From Flavobacteriaceae bacterium (GTDB taxonomy: Bacteria > Bacteroidota > Bacteroidia > Flavobacteriales > Flavobacteriaceae): 10,054 nt of DNA. The stretch spans positions 1 through 10,054 of the forward strand of contig JAIEMH010000150.1 in NCBI GenBank assembly GCA_019752245.1, in the 5' to 3' direction. The notes beneath the pieces were generated by a model. The model was not told the origin of the DNA, searched no databases, and saw only the letters and a list, made by a program, of their open reading frames with translations. Below are positions 1 to 7,200 of the stretch, piece by piece; positions within the stretch are counted from its first letter, which is position 1, and each line of letters begins with the position of its first letter. Position numbers and translations under genes: made by a program.

Positions 1-1790
1 ATGGAACAGGAACTTTAATTAATAAAAGTTACTATGTTATTGACTTAGATGGTTTTTCAACAGATGTGAATGGAATTTTTGTCATCGGAAATCAAACTGT
101 TTCTCCAGTTCCGGGAAAAATTTTACCTGAAAGTATTTTTCAAAATGGTCCAGATGGAGTTGGGCTATACCTTGGTAGTTCTTCAGATTTTCCTAATAAT
201 ACACTTGCAACCTCTGTCAACCTTATTGATGCAATGGTTTATGGAACTAATGATCCTGATGCTACTACTTTAATGGCACTTTTAGGTTGTACAACTCAGT
301 TAAATGAAAGCGCTAGCGGTTCGAGTACTTTAAATTCTATTCAACGAAAAGTTGATGGCACTTTTGAAGTTAAACCACCAACACCAGGAGTAAATAATGA
401 TGGAAGTGGATTTATTTTTAATGGAATTTCAATTTCAATTGCAGCAGTTCAATACAACGAAGGATCAAGTTTCTCTGTAACTTTTACAACTCAAACAGCT
501 GTAACATCTGATTTGACTTTTACGTATTCTTTAAATAATGCAACTTTTAATTCATTAGATTTTATTGGGAATACCACCGTTTTTATCCCATCAGGATCAA
601 CTTCTTTTACTACAGTAATTGCTTTAGTTGACGATACATTGGATGAAGGTGATGAAGTATTAAAGATAAAATTTGGAGCTTTACCGCAACAATATAATAG
701 ATTAAATGATGAAATTGAAATAAGAGTTATTGATAATGATTTTTATACACTTCCATTTGGAACACCATTAAATCCTACATTTGGAAATGTAACTAGTACA
801 GCACCGGTCGGTTATTACGCTTCGATTGAAGGTTTGTCTGGGGCAGCTTTAAAACAAGGATTACAGGATATCATTGCAAATCCATCTGTTGTTCATGCTC
901 ATAATTATGGAGATATTGTTGATATTCTTAAAGTTTCCGATCAAAATCCGCTTAATAGTAATCAAGTTTGGTTGATGTATAAAGAAATTCCGCGAGCAAA
1001 ACTTGATTTTCAAACAGGAAGTATCAACACAGGAAAATGGAATAGAGAACATATTTATCCACAATCACGAGGTGGATTTTCTGACGCAACTTCTGATGTT
1101 GCTGATGGAATCTCGGTTTGGTTGCCTACAATCGCCAAGGATATTATTGCTGGTCATGGCGATGCACATCACATTAGAGCAGAAGATGGACCAGAAAATA
1201 GTTTGAGAAGTAACAGAGATTATGGATTAACAGGTTATAATGGTCCAGCAGGAAATCAAAATTCTTGGAAAGGTGATGTTGCTCGTTCCGTATTTTACAT
1301 GGCTGTTAGATACAATTCTTTGAGTGTTGTAAATGGCGATATTCCTGATACAACAGTGGGTCAACTTGGCGATTTAGCTTCGTTATTGCAATGGAATGTT
1401 TTGGATCCAAAAGATGATTTCGAAATGAATAGAAATAATTATATTTATACATGGCAAGTTAACAGAAATCCGTTTATTGATTATCCTAATCTTGCCGATT
1501 ATATTTGGGGTGCAAATGCAGGACAACAATGGTTTTCTAACCTCTCTACAACATCCTTTAATAATTCTAAAATTGTACTTTATCCAAATCCTACAAAAGA
1601 TAATTTTACTATTTCTGGAATATCTGATGAAACTTTAATTACAGTTTATAATGTTTTAGGAAGTAAAATGTTAGAGCAAACTATAACTCAAGAAACTACT
1701 TTTAATATTACTGCTTTTAATTCTGGAATTTATTTTGTCCGCATTTTATCAAACGGATTAACTATTGAAAGAAAAATTATTAAGCAATAA
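1..1790 (+). CDS. Secreted modular endonuclease I with lamin-tail-like, Calx-beta and T9SS sorting domains (5' end outside window)
   Basis: Probably an extracellular, non-specific endonuclease of the endonuclease I / NucM family (His-Me finger), cutting DNA and perhaps RNA outside the cell. The frame is open from base 3 to the TAA at 1788-1790, giving 595 visible residues. No true start or signal peptide is visible: the GTG at base 66 is internal, because the codons before it read as continuous domain sequence. Counting from base 3, residues 1 to about 130 resemble a lamin-tail domain. About 143-246 look like a Calx-beta domain (YNEGSSFSVTF, then DDTLDEGDE, ending VIDNDF). About 270-505 are the nuclease, with WNREHIYPQS (346-355, catalytic His 350), DAHHIRAED (387-395), GDVARSVFYMAVRY and NRNPFIDYPNLADYIW. 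Residues 523-595 are a type A T9SS sorting domain (VLYPNPTKDNFTI, YNVLG, GIYFVRI, final KIIKQ), so export and cell-surface release or attachment are inferred. The 3' end overlaps the opposing kinase gene by 11 bases. Family assignment is firm; substrate is inferred. Confidence 0.93.
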   Translation, partial: GTGTLINKSYYVIDLDGFSTDVNGIFVIGNQTVSPVPGKILPESIFQNGPDGVGLYLGSSSDFPNNTLATSVNLIDAMVYGTNDPDATTLMALLGCTTQLNESASGSSTLNSIQRKVDGTFEVKPPTPGVNNDGSGFIFNGISISIAAVQYNEGSSFSVTFTTQTAVTSDLTFTYSLNNATFNSLDFIGNTTVFIPSGSTSFTTVIALVDDTLDEGDEVLKIKFGALPQQYNRLNDEIEIRVIDNDFYTLPFGTPLNPTFGNVTSTAPVGYYASIEGLSGAALKQGLQDIIANPSVVHAHNYGDIVDILKVSDQNPLNSNQVWLMYKEIPRAKLDFQTGSINTGKWNREHIYPQSRGGFSDATSDVADGISVWLPTIAKDIIAGHGDAHHIRAEDGPENSLRSNRDYGLTGYNGPAGNQNSWKGDVARSVFYMAVRYNSLSVVNGDIPDTTVGQLGDLASLLQWNVLDPKDDFEMNRNNYIYTWQVNRNPFIDYPNLADYIWGANAGQQWFSNLSTTSFNNSKIVLYPNPTKDNFTISGISDETLITVYNVLGSKMLEQTITQETTFNITAFNSGIYFVRILSNGLTIERKIIKQ

Positions 1791-3747
1791 AAGTGACTGT
1801 AAAAGTACAACCTAGATTGACTTCGCTCTCTACTAATATTTTGCCACCCATAGCTTCTATTTGATTTTTGGTTATAAATAGACCAATGCCTTTTGCATCT
1901 TTGTTATTGTGAAAGGTTTTGTACATTCCAAATAGACTTGATCCATATTTTTTCATATCAATCCCAAGTCCATTATCTTTAATTTTTAATTCATTTTTTA
2001 ATTTGTCAAAACTCAATTCAATAATTGGCTTTCTGTCTGGATGTGAATATTTTAAAGAGTTAGAAATAAAATTTAATAAAATACTTTCTAAATAAGCTGG
2101 ACTATATTTTACAAATACATCGTCATCAATAGTATTAATTATAGTTGCACCTTTTGAGTTAATTTGTTCGTAAATTATATTTATTGTTGAGTTTATATAA
2201 TTATTTAAATTTAAATTTTCTTTGGTTAAATGAAGGTTGGATTGAATGTTTACCACATCATTCAAATTTGACATAGTTTCATTTAAGGAAATGGATACTT
2301 TGTTAAGCATTGATGTTAATTCTTTTCTTTCATCTTCATCCTCAGAATCTTCTAATAGATTTGAAATCGAATTAATATTACTCGAATGTGATCTCAAATT
2401 GTGGGAAACTATATAAGAAAAATTTAATAATCGCTTGTTTTGTTCGTTAACCAAATCAAAAGACTTTTTTAAACTTTCTTCAGCCTCTTTTTTTTCAGTT
2501 ATATCTTCAATAATTGCAATATGTGATTTCGGTTTTCCGTCTTTTTTCCATAAAGAAGCAACAACCAGATTAACCCAAACAATTTTCCCTGATTTACTTA
2601 TGTAACGTTTTTCCATAGAAAATTCATTAATTTGACCGGAAGTTAATTTTTTCATGTTTTGAAGATCTTCATTTAAATCTTCGGGATAGGTTATTTCTTT
2701 GAAGTTAAGTTCTTTTAATTCCAATTCACTATAGCCTGTAAGTCTGCAATATTCTTTATTAACTTCAATAAATTTCCCTGTATCAGTTGCTATCTTTGCT
2801 ATTCCTATTGGTGCTTGATCAAAAAGAATTTTAAATTCTACTTCATTATCAATAAGTTTTTGAGCTTGTTTTAAAATGAGTTTTTGTAGTTCTGCGGGTT
2901 TTTTTAATATGGTGTAAACCCAAATACCAAACATTACTGCTAATAGAAATCCAAGTATCGAAGAAGTGTATAATTGTTTAAAAATACTATTCTTATTTGC
3001 AGAAATTATGTAAAGTTTCCAGTTTCCATCTGGAATTGATATCGATTGAAAATAGTTTTTAGAAAAATCAGATTTATTTTCAAAAAAGAATTCTTCCTCT
3101 CTAGTTAATGGATTCTCTTTTGACAATTGAAAATAATATTTTGATTTGTCTATTGCCTGTATTCCTGAACTTTTGATAAGAGTTTCAAGTTTGATAATTA
3201 CCGCAGAAAATCCCCAAAATGTATTGTTTTTAAATATTGGCAATCGTCCGATAACAGCGGTTCCACCTTGTTTTAGTTCTAGCGGTCCTGCAAAATAAAT
3301 TGATTTTGATTTAATTGATTTATTTGCTTCTTGACGAACATCTTTAGAGTTAAGAATGTCATAATTCATAGCAGCCTCATTTCCTTTTAATGGGTAAATG
3401 TATTTGATTACTCCATTTGGAACTAATTGAACGGCATCCACAGCATTATCCTTAGTGACTAATTTTGATCCAATTTTATTAAAATCTTTTGGCTCTCCAT
3501 TGTCATTAATGGTCATAGCTAGAGTTATGGTTATAGTATTGCTATTTTTTAATACTTGCTCAATATTTTGATGAACAACTTCCAAAACGTTAGACATTTC
3601 TCTATGCTCATTTTCTTTAATTATTTTATATCTTAAAGAAACAACAAAAAATACTAAAGCCAAAATGGTTAGAAAAGTGATTACTCCCGAAGTTTTCGGT
3701 TTGATTATAAACCAACTTGATATTTTATGGTAAATTTTCTTAACCAT
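1780..3747 (-). CDS. CHASE-PAS membrane sensor histidine kinase
   Basis: Inner-membrane sensor kinase of 655 residues that should autophosphorylate on histidine and pass phosphate to an unlinked response regulator. A short cytoplasmic N-terminus is followed by a membrane helix (about 22-38). A periplasmic CHASE-type ligand domain follows, with VQLVPNGVIKYIYPL near 106-120 and GPLELKQGGTAVIGRLPIF near 154-172, then a second helix (about 262-281). A PAS domain covers about 301-420 (FDQAPIGIAKI, EVNKEYCRLTGYS, closing IIEDITEKK). The H-box is SHNLRSHSSNI with His449 as phosphoacceptor; it lacks the proline of the common SHELRTPL form. The ATPase domain has an N-box (NFISNSLKY, Asn559 and Asn563), G1 DNGLGID (591-597) and G2 KGIGLFI (619-625). 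There is no receiver domain and no regulator gene in the window, so it looks like an orphan kinase. It lies 120 bases downstream of mnmE on the same strand but has its own candidate promoter. The ligand is unknown. Confidence 0.93.
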   Translation of the reverse strand: MVKKIYHKISSWFIIKPKTSGVITFLTILALVFFVVSLRYKIIKENEHREMSNVLEVVHQNIEQVLKNSNTITITLAMTINDNGEPKDFNKIGSKLVTKDNAVDAVQLVPNGVIKYIYPLKGNEAAMNYDILNSKDVRQEANKSIKSKSIYFAGPLELKQGGTAVIGRLPIFKNNTFWGFSAVIIKLETLIKSSGIQAIDKSKYYFQLSKENPLTREEEFFFENKSDFSKNYFQSISIPDGNWKLYIISANKNSIFKQLYTSSILGFLLAVMFGIWVYTILKKPAELQKLILKQAQKLIDNEVEFKILFDQAPIGIAKIATDTGKFIEVNKEYCRLTGYSELELKELNFKEITYPEDLNEDLQNMKKLTSGQINEFSMEKRYISKSGKIVWVNLVVASLWKKDGKPKSHIAIIEDITEKKEAEESLKKSFDLVNEQNKRLLNFSYIVSHNLRSHSSNINSISNLLEDSEDEDERKELTSMLNKVSISLNETMSNLNDVVNIQSNLHLTKENLNLNNYINSTINIIYEQINSKGATIINTIDDDVFVKYSPAYLESILLNFISNSLKYSHPDRKPIIELSFDKLKNELKIKDNGLGIDMKKYGSSLFGMYKTFHNNKDAKGIGLFITKNQIEAMGGKILVESEVNLGCTFTVTFIA

Positions 3748-3787
3748 TTAGTTTTATATTATTATTAAAACAGTAATGAATCGTTTA

Positions 3788-3819
3788 TAAAGTTAAGAAA
3801 AATCTTTAAACTTTTCAAA
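3788..3819 (-). promoter_or_regulatory. Candidate promoter of the histidine kinase gene
   Basis: Reading the minus strand, TTTG (3816-3819) is followed after 20 bases by TAACTTTA (3788-3795), a 7 of 8 match to the Bacteroidota -7 box TAnnTTTG with a suitably spaced -33 TTTG. The ATG lies 40 bases further on. The rest of the 120-base gap to mnmE (3748-3867) is AT-rich. It contains a T6 run just after the mnmE stop but no convincing stem, so read-through from mnmE is possible. Confidence 0.4.
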
Positions 3820-3867
3820 AATCATAAAAATAATAGATAAAAAACCGATGAAATGAGCAAGTAAATA

Positions 3868-5256
3868 TTATTTTCCGATACAGAAATTAGCAAAAATATT
3901 ACCCAAAAGCTCATCATTAGTAACTTCGCCAGTAATTTCGCCAAAGTAATAAAGTGCCTGACGAATATCTATTGCCATAAGGTCAGAAGGAAGATTAGAA
4001 TTTAAACCAAATTTTACTTTTTGAATTTCTTCTAATGCTTTCAATAGGGAATCGTAATGCCTTGTATTTGTAATAATTGTTTCATTATTTCTTAAGGCAC
4101 CAGTATTTACAAAAGATAATAATTGATTTTTTAAATCGTCTATTCCTAACTTTTCTTTGGCACTTAATAATAATATTGATGGAATTTGAAATTTTAGATT
4201 TTTAGTTTCTTCTTCCGATAATTTATCGGCTTTATTTCCAATAATTATTAGTGGTTTTAATGGAAACTGATTTTTTATTTTTTCAATTTCAATCTGAAAT
4301 TTAGAACTTGAAATGGTGTATTCTGAGCTGTCAAATAAATAAACTACAACTTGAGCTTGTTCTATTTTTTCAAATGTTTTTTTAATTCCGATACTTTCTA
4401 CAACATCAATTGTTTCTCTAATTCCGGCTGTATCGATGAATCTGAATCCAATTCCATCAATTACCAATTCGTCTTCAATGGTGTCGCGAGTCGTTCCAGC
4501 AATATCAGAAACAATAGCACGTTCTTCGTTCAATAATGCATTTAATAAAGTGGATTTTCCAACATTTGGTTCACCAACAATCGCCACTGGAATTCCGTTT
4601 TTAATAACGTTTCCAACAGCAAATGAATCAATTAATCGTTTTAAAACAAATTCAATTCGATTCAATAAATCATGAAATTGTGTTCTATCTGCAAATTCAA
4701 CATCTTCTTCGGCAAAGTCTAATTCTAATTCTATTAATGAAGCAAAATTCAATAATTCTTCACGCAATTTCGAAATTTCACTGCTAAAACCACCACGCAT
4801 TTGCTGCATTGCAATTTGATGTGAAGCTTCATTATCTGACGAAATCAAATCAGCAACTGCTTCTGCTTGTGACAAATCTAATTTTCCATTTAAGAAAGCA
4901 CGAAGCGTAAATTCACCTGCTTGTGCCATTCGACAACCTTTACGAAGTAATAACTGAATAATTTGTTGTTGGATAAAAGTCGATCCGTGACACGAAATTT
5001 CAATCACATCTTCACCGGTATAAGAATTAGGATTTTTAAAAATCGAAACCAAAACTTGATCATACACTTTTGCTCCATCAACAATGGTTCCTAAGTGAAT
5101 GGTATGAGTTTTTTGTTTAGTAATGTCTTTTCCAGAAACCGATTCAAATACTTCTTTTGCAATCGTAATCGATTCTTTTCCAGACATTCTAATAATTGCA
5201 ACTGCACCAGCACCTGATGGGGTAGCAAGTGCAACAATAGTTTCTTGATTTATCAT
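3868..5256 (-). CDS. mnmE: tRNA uridine-5-carboxymethylaminomethyl(34) synthesis GTPase MnmE
   Basis: MnmE (TrmE) works with MnmG in the cytoplasm to install the 5-carboxymethylaminomethyl group on the wobble uridine U34 of certain tRNAs, driven by GTP hydrolysis and potassium-dependent G-domain dimerisation. The 462-residue length is normal for the family. Residues 1 to about 120 are the folate-binding N-terminal domain (TIVALATPSGAGAVAIIRMSG at the start, GEFTLRAFLNGKLDLSQAEAV at 114-134). A helical domain surrounds an inserted G domain with G1 GEPNVGKS (228-235), G2 GTTRDT (254-259), G3 DTAG (275-278) and G4 NKAD (341-344). The protein ends in the diagnostic FCIGK with the functional cysteine at 459. 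The start matches the family N-terminus (M-x-x-x-E/D-TIVA). A perfect -7 box sits only 4 bases before this ATG, so the mRNA is probably leaderless. The partner mnmG is not in the window. Confidence 0.98.
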   Translation of the reverse strand: MINQETIVALATPSGAGAVAIIRMSGKESITIAKEVFESVSGKDITKQKTHTIHLGTIVDGAKVYDQVLVSIFKNPNSYTGEDVIEISCHGSTFIQQQIIQLLLRKGCRMAQAGEFTLRAFLNGKLDLSQAEAVADLISSDNEASHQIAMQQMRGGFSSEISKLREELLNFASLIELELDFAEEDVEFADRTQFHDLLNRIEFVLKRLIDSFAVGNVIKNGIPVAIVGEPNVGKSTLLNALLNEERAIVSDIAGTTRDTIEDELVIDGIGFRFIDTAGIRETIDVVESIGIKKTFEKIEQAQVVVYLFDSSEYTISSSKFQIEIEKIKNQFPLKPLIIIGNKADKLSEEETKNLKFQIPSILLLSAKEKLGIDDLKNQLLSFVNTGALRNNETIITNTRHYDSLLKALEEIQKVKFGLNSNLPSDLMAIDIRQALYYFGEITGEVTNDELLGNIFANFCIGK

Positions 5257-5260
5257 AGTG

Positions 5261-5268
5261 CAAAAGTA
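5261..5268 (-). promoter_or_regulatory. -7 promoter box of mnmE, implying a leaderless mRNA
   Basis: The minus strand reads TACTTTTG followed by CACT and then the mnmE ATG. The octamer is an exact match to TAnnTTTG. Transcription normally starts a few bases after this element, which places the start at or beside the A of the ATG. I see no good -33 TTTG at 19-21 bases upstream, so the promoter may be of moderate strength or rely on the -7 box alone. Confidence 0.6.
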
Positions 5269-5312
5269 AAGAAAACTTTGAAAATGAAACGCTCGATTTT
5301 GTCATTATAACT

Positions 5313-5320
5313 TATATTTG
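5313..5320 (+). promoter_or_regulatory. -7 promoter box of the MutS-like ATPase gene
   Basis: TATATTTG is an exact match to the Bacteroidota -7 consensus TAnnTTTG and lies 16 bases before the ATG at 5337, predicting a 5' leader of about 10 bases with no Shine-Dalgarno sequence. No properly spaced -33 TTTG is visible; the nearest TTTG (5298-5301) leaves only 11 bases. It faces away from the mnmE -7 box within the same 80-base intergenic region. Confidence 0.55.
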
Positions 5321-5336
5321 TTGCAAACCTTTTGTA

Positions 5337-7109
5337 ATGGAAATTTATAGCAGCAGAAAAATACAATTCGAACAAGATCTCAACGAGCTAAAGAAAAAAT
5401 ACAATTTACTGAGTACAATTCGTCTCGTTTGTGGAATTTTAATCTTGTTATCAGGTTATTATTTTCTTAAAGCATATGATTCATTATATTTAACAACGGT
5501 TTTTGTTTTGGTTGTAGTTTTTGTTTTTTTGATGAAGAAGCATGATAAAATTAGTAATCAAAGAAAGTTAAAAGAGGCTATTATTGCTATAAACTCTGAT
5601 GAAATTGCATATCTAAAAACCAATAAACTACCTTTTGAGAACGGAATCGAATTCAACGATTTTTCACATCCCTATTGTTATGATTTGGATATTTTTGGAA
5701 ATCATTCATTGTTTCAAAATCTGAATCGAACTGCTACTTTCATCGGAAAAATTACGCTTGCAAGTCGATTGATGAAATCACTTTCTAACGAAGAAATTTT
5801 AAAAAATCAAGAAGCAGTAAAAGAAGTATCCAATAAAATAGATTGGAGACAAAATTTTAGCGCAATGGCTAAAGTTGGAAAAGATTCTAAATTGGTTTAT
5901 CAAAAAATAATCAATTGGAGTACTTCTAAAAGTGAAGACTTTTCAGTAAAAGATACTATTTTATCATTTGCAACTCCAGTTATTATAACCATTTCATTCT
6001 TATCGTATTTAGTAACTTCAAATGATTTATTTCTTAAAATTATAGGCTATTTATTTGCCATAAATTTAGGAATTATTGGAAGTTTTTACAAAAGAATTAA
6101 AAGTGAAATCAATCACACAACAGAGATTGATGCAATTGTAAAACAATATGGGTTACTTATTGAAAGCATTGAAAATGAGGTGTTTTTATCTGATAAATTA
6201 AATAATTTAAAAGATAAATTAAAATCTGAAAACACAAAAGCAAGTAATGAATTGAAACAATTATCCGAATTGTTTTCAAGAATGGACACTATTAATAATT
6301 TGTTTGTTTCACTTGTTTTCAATGGTTTATTTCTATTTCATGCGCATACTTTAAAATCGCTTTTGAATTGGAAAAAAAATAATGCAGCATCATTAAAAAA
6401 ATGGTTGGATGTAATTGGAGAATTCGAAATGCTAAACAGTTTAGCTAATTTTTCATATAATAATTCTGATTTTGTATTTCCAGAAATCAATTCTAATTAT
6501 GAAGTTTCGTTTTCAGATTTAAGTCATCCGTTGTTAAATTCTAAAACTCGAATTGGAAACGATGTAACTTTTCAACCGCAATCATTCATGATTTTAACAG
6601 GTTCCAATATGTCTGGGAAAAGTACTTTTTTGAGAAGTTTAGGAATCAATATGGTTTTGGCTGGAATTGGTGCGCCAATTTGTGCCTCTAAAGCAAATAT
6701 TCATCCAATGCCAATTTTGGTTTCAATGCGATTATCTGATTCGTTATCGGATAGTGAATCTTATTTCTTTGCAGAAATAAAGCGTCTCAAATTGATTATG
6801 GATAATTTAGAAGGCAATCGTGCTTTTGTATTATTAGATGAAATTTTAAGAGGGACAAATTCTGATGACAAACGCAACGGAACTATTGAAGTAGTTAAAA
6901 AGATGATTTCCAAAAATGCTATTGGAGCAATTGCAACGCATGATATTGAGGTTTGTTTGACTACAAATGAATTTCCAAATCAATTGACTAATAAATGTTT
7001 TGAAGTTGAAATTGTAAATAATGAATTACATTTTGATTATAAACTTCGTGATGGAATTTGTAAAAATAAAAGCGCGACTTTCTTGATGAAGAAAATGGGT
7101 GTGATTTAA
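5337..7109 (+). CDS. Membrane-anchored MutS-like ATPase of unknown function
   Basis: A 590-residue MutS-family ATPase, shorter than mismatch-repair MutS (about 850 residues) and lacking its N-terminal mismatch-binding domain. Residues 1 to about 27 are charged and helical. Two membrane helices follow (about 28-45 and 50-66), with a second hydrophobic pair at about 208-227 and 232-250. Between them, IFGNHSLFQNLNRTATFIGK (119-138) resembles the MutS core segment. Residues 260-320 look like lever or coiled-coil helices. The ATPase domain has Walker A TGSNMSGKST (421-430), a MutS-type signature segment SDSESYFFAEIKRL (471-484), Walker B VLLDEILRGTN (498-508, Asp501 and Glu502) and the H-loop ATHD (533-536), so all main catalytic residues are present. 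The four helices suggest it sits in the inner membrane with the ATPase in the cytoplasm. Bacteroidota genomes often carry such proteins annotated simply as mismatch-repair MutS; a role in mismatch repair is doubtful and the true role is unknown. It has its own promoter, and the next gene encodes a universal stress protein. Confidence 0.9.
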   Translation: MEIYSSRKIQFEQDLNELKKKYNLLSTIRLVCGILILLSGYYFLKAYDSLYLTTVFVLVVVFVFLMKKHDKISNQRKLKEAIIAINSDEIAYLKTNKLPFENGIEFNDFSHPYCYDLDIFGNHSLFQNLNRTATFIGKITLASRLMKSLSNEEILKNQEAVKEVSNKIDWRQNFSAMAKVGKDSKLVYQKIINWSTSKSEDFSVKDTILSFATPVIITISFLSYLVTSNDLFLKIIGYLFAINLGIIGSFYKRIKSEINHTTEIDAIVKQYGLLIESIENEVFLSDKLNNLKDKLKSENTKASNELKQLSELFSRMDTINNLFVSLVFNGLFLFHAHTLKSLLNWKKNNAASLKKWLDVIGEFEMLNSLANFSYNNSDFVFPEINSNYEVSFSDLSHPLLNSKTRIGNDVTFQPQSFMILTGSNMSGKSTFLRSLGINMVLAGIGAPICASKANIHPMPILVSMRLSDSLSDSESYFFAEIKRLKLIMDNLEGNRAFVLLDEILRGTNSDDKRNGTIEVVKKMISKNAIGAIATHDIEVCLTTNEFPNQLTNKCFEVEIVNNELHFDYKLRDGICKNKSATFLMKKMGVI

Positions 7110-7124
7110 AGTTAAATTATTGTG

Positions 7125-7146
7125 AATATGATGTTTATCATGTTTT
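7125..7146 (+). terminator. Weak hairpin after the MutS-like gene
   Basis: An 8-base-pair AT-rich stem (7125-7132 with 7137-7144, one G-T pair) closes a GTTT loop and is followed by TTAATA. It starts 16 bases after the stop codon. The low GC content and short T run make it a weak terminator at best, so some read-through into the stress protein gene is likely. Confidence 0.3.
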
Positions 7147-7164
7147 AATAGCTTGTTTTGGTTG

Positions 7165-7172
7165 TAACTTTA
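7165..7172 (+). promoter_or_regulatory. Possible -7 box of the universal stress protein gene
   Basis: TAACTTTA matches TAnnTTTG at 7 of 8 positions and lies 28 bases before the ATG at 7201. No well-spaced -33 TTTG is visible. This is the best candidate in the 91-base gap, but the support is weak and co-transcription with the MutS-like gene is the alternative. Confidence 0.25.
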
Positions 7173-7200
7173 TACTATATAACCAATACTTGTTTTTAAG

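Noticed and set aside
66..68. GTG as the start codon of the nuclease gene
   Set aside because: The same frame is open to the window edge, and the 21 codons before it encode sequence that continues the lamin-tail-like domain. A secreted T9SS protein would also need a signal peptide, which does not follow this GTG.
4351..4675. Two overlapping plus-strand ORFs inside mnmE
   Set aside because: They are the complement of the conserved G domain of mnmE and are rich in Asn and Ser as expected of shadow frames; no promoter or domain supports them.
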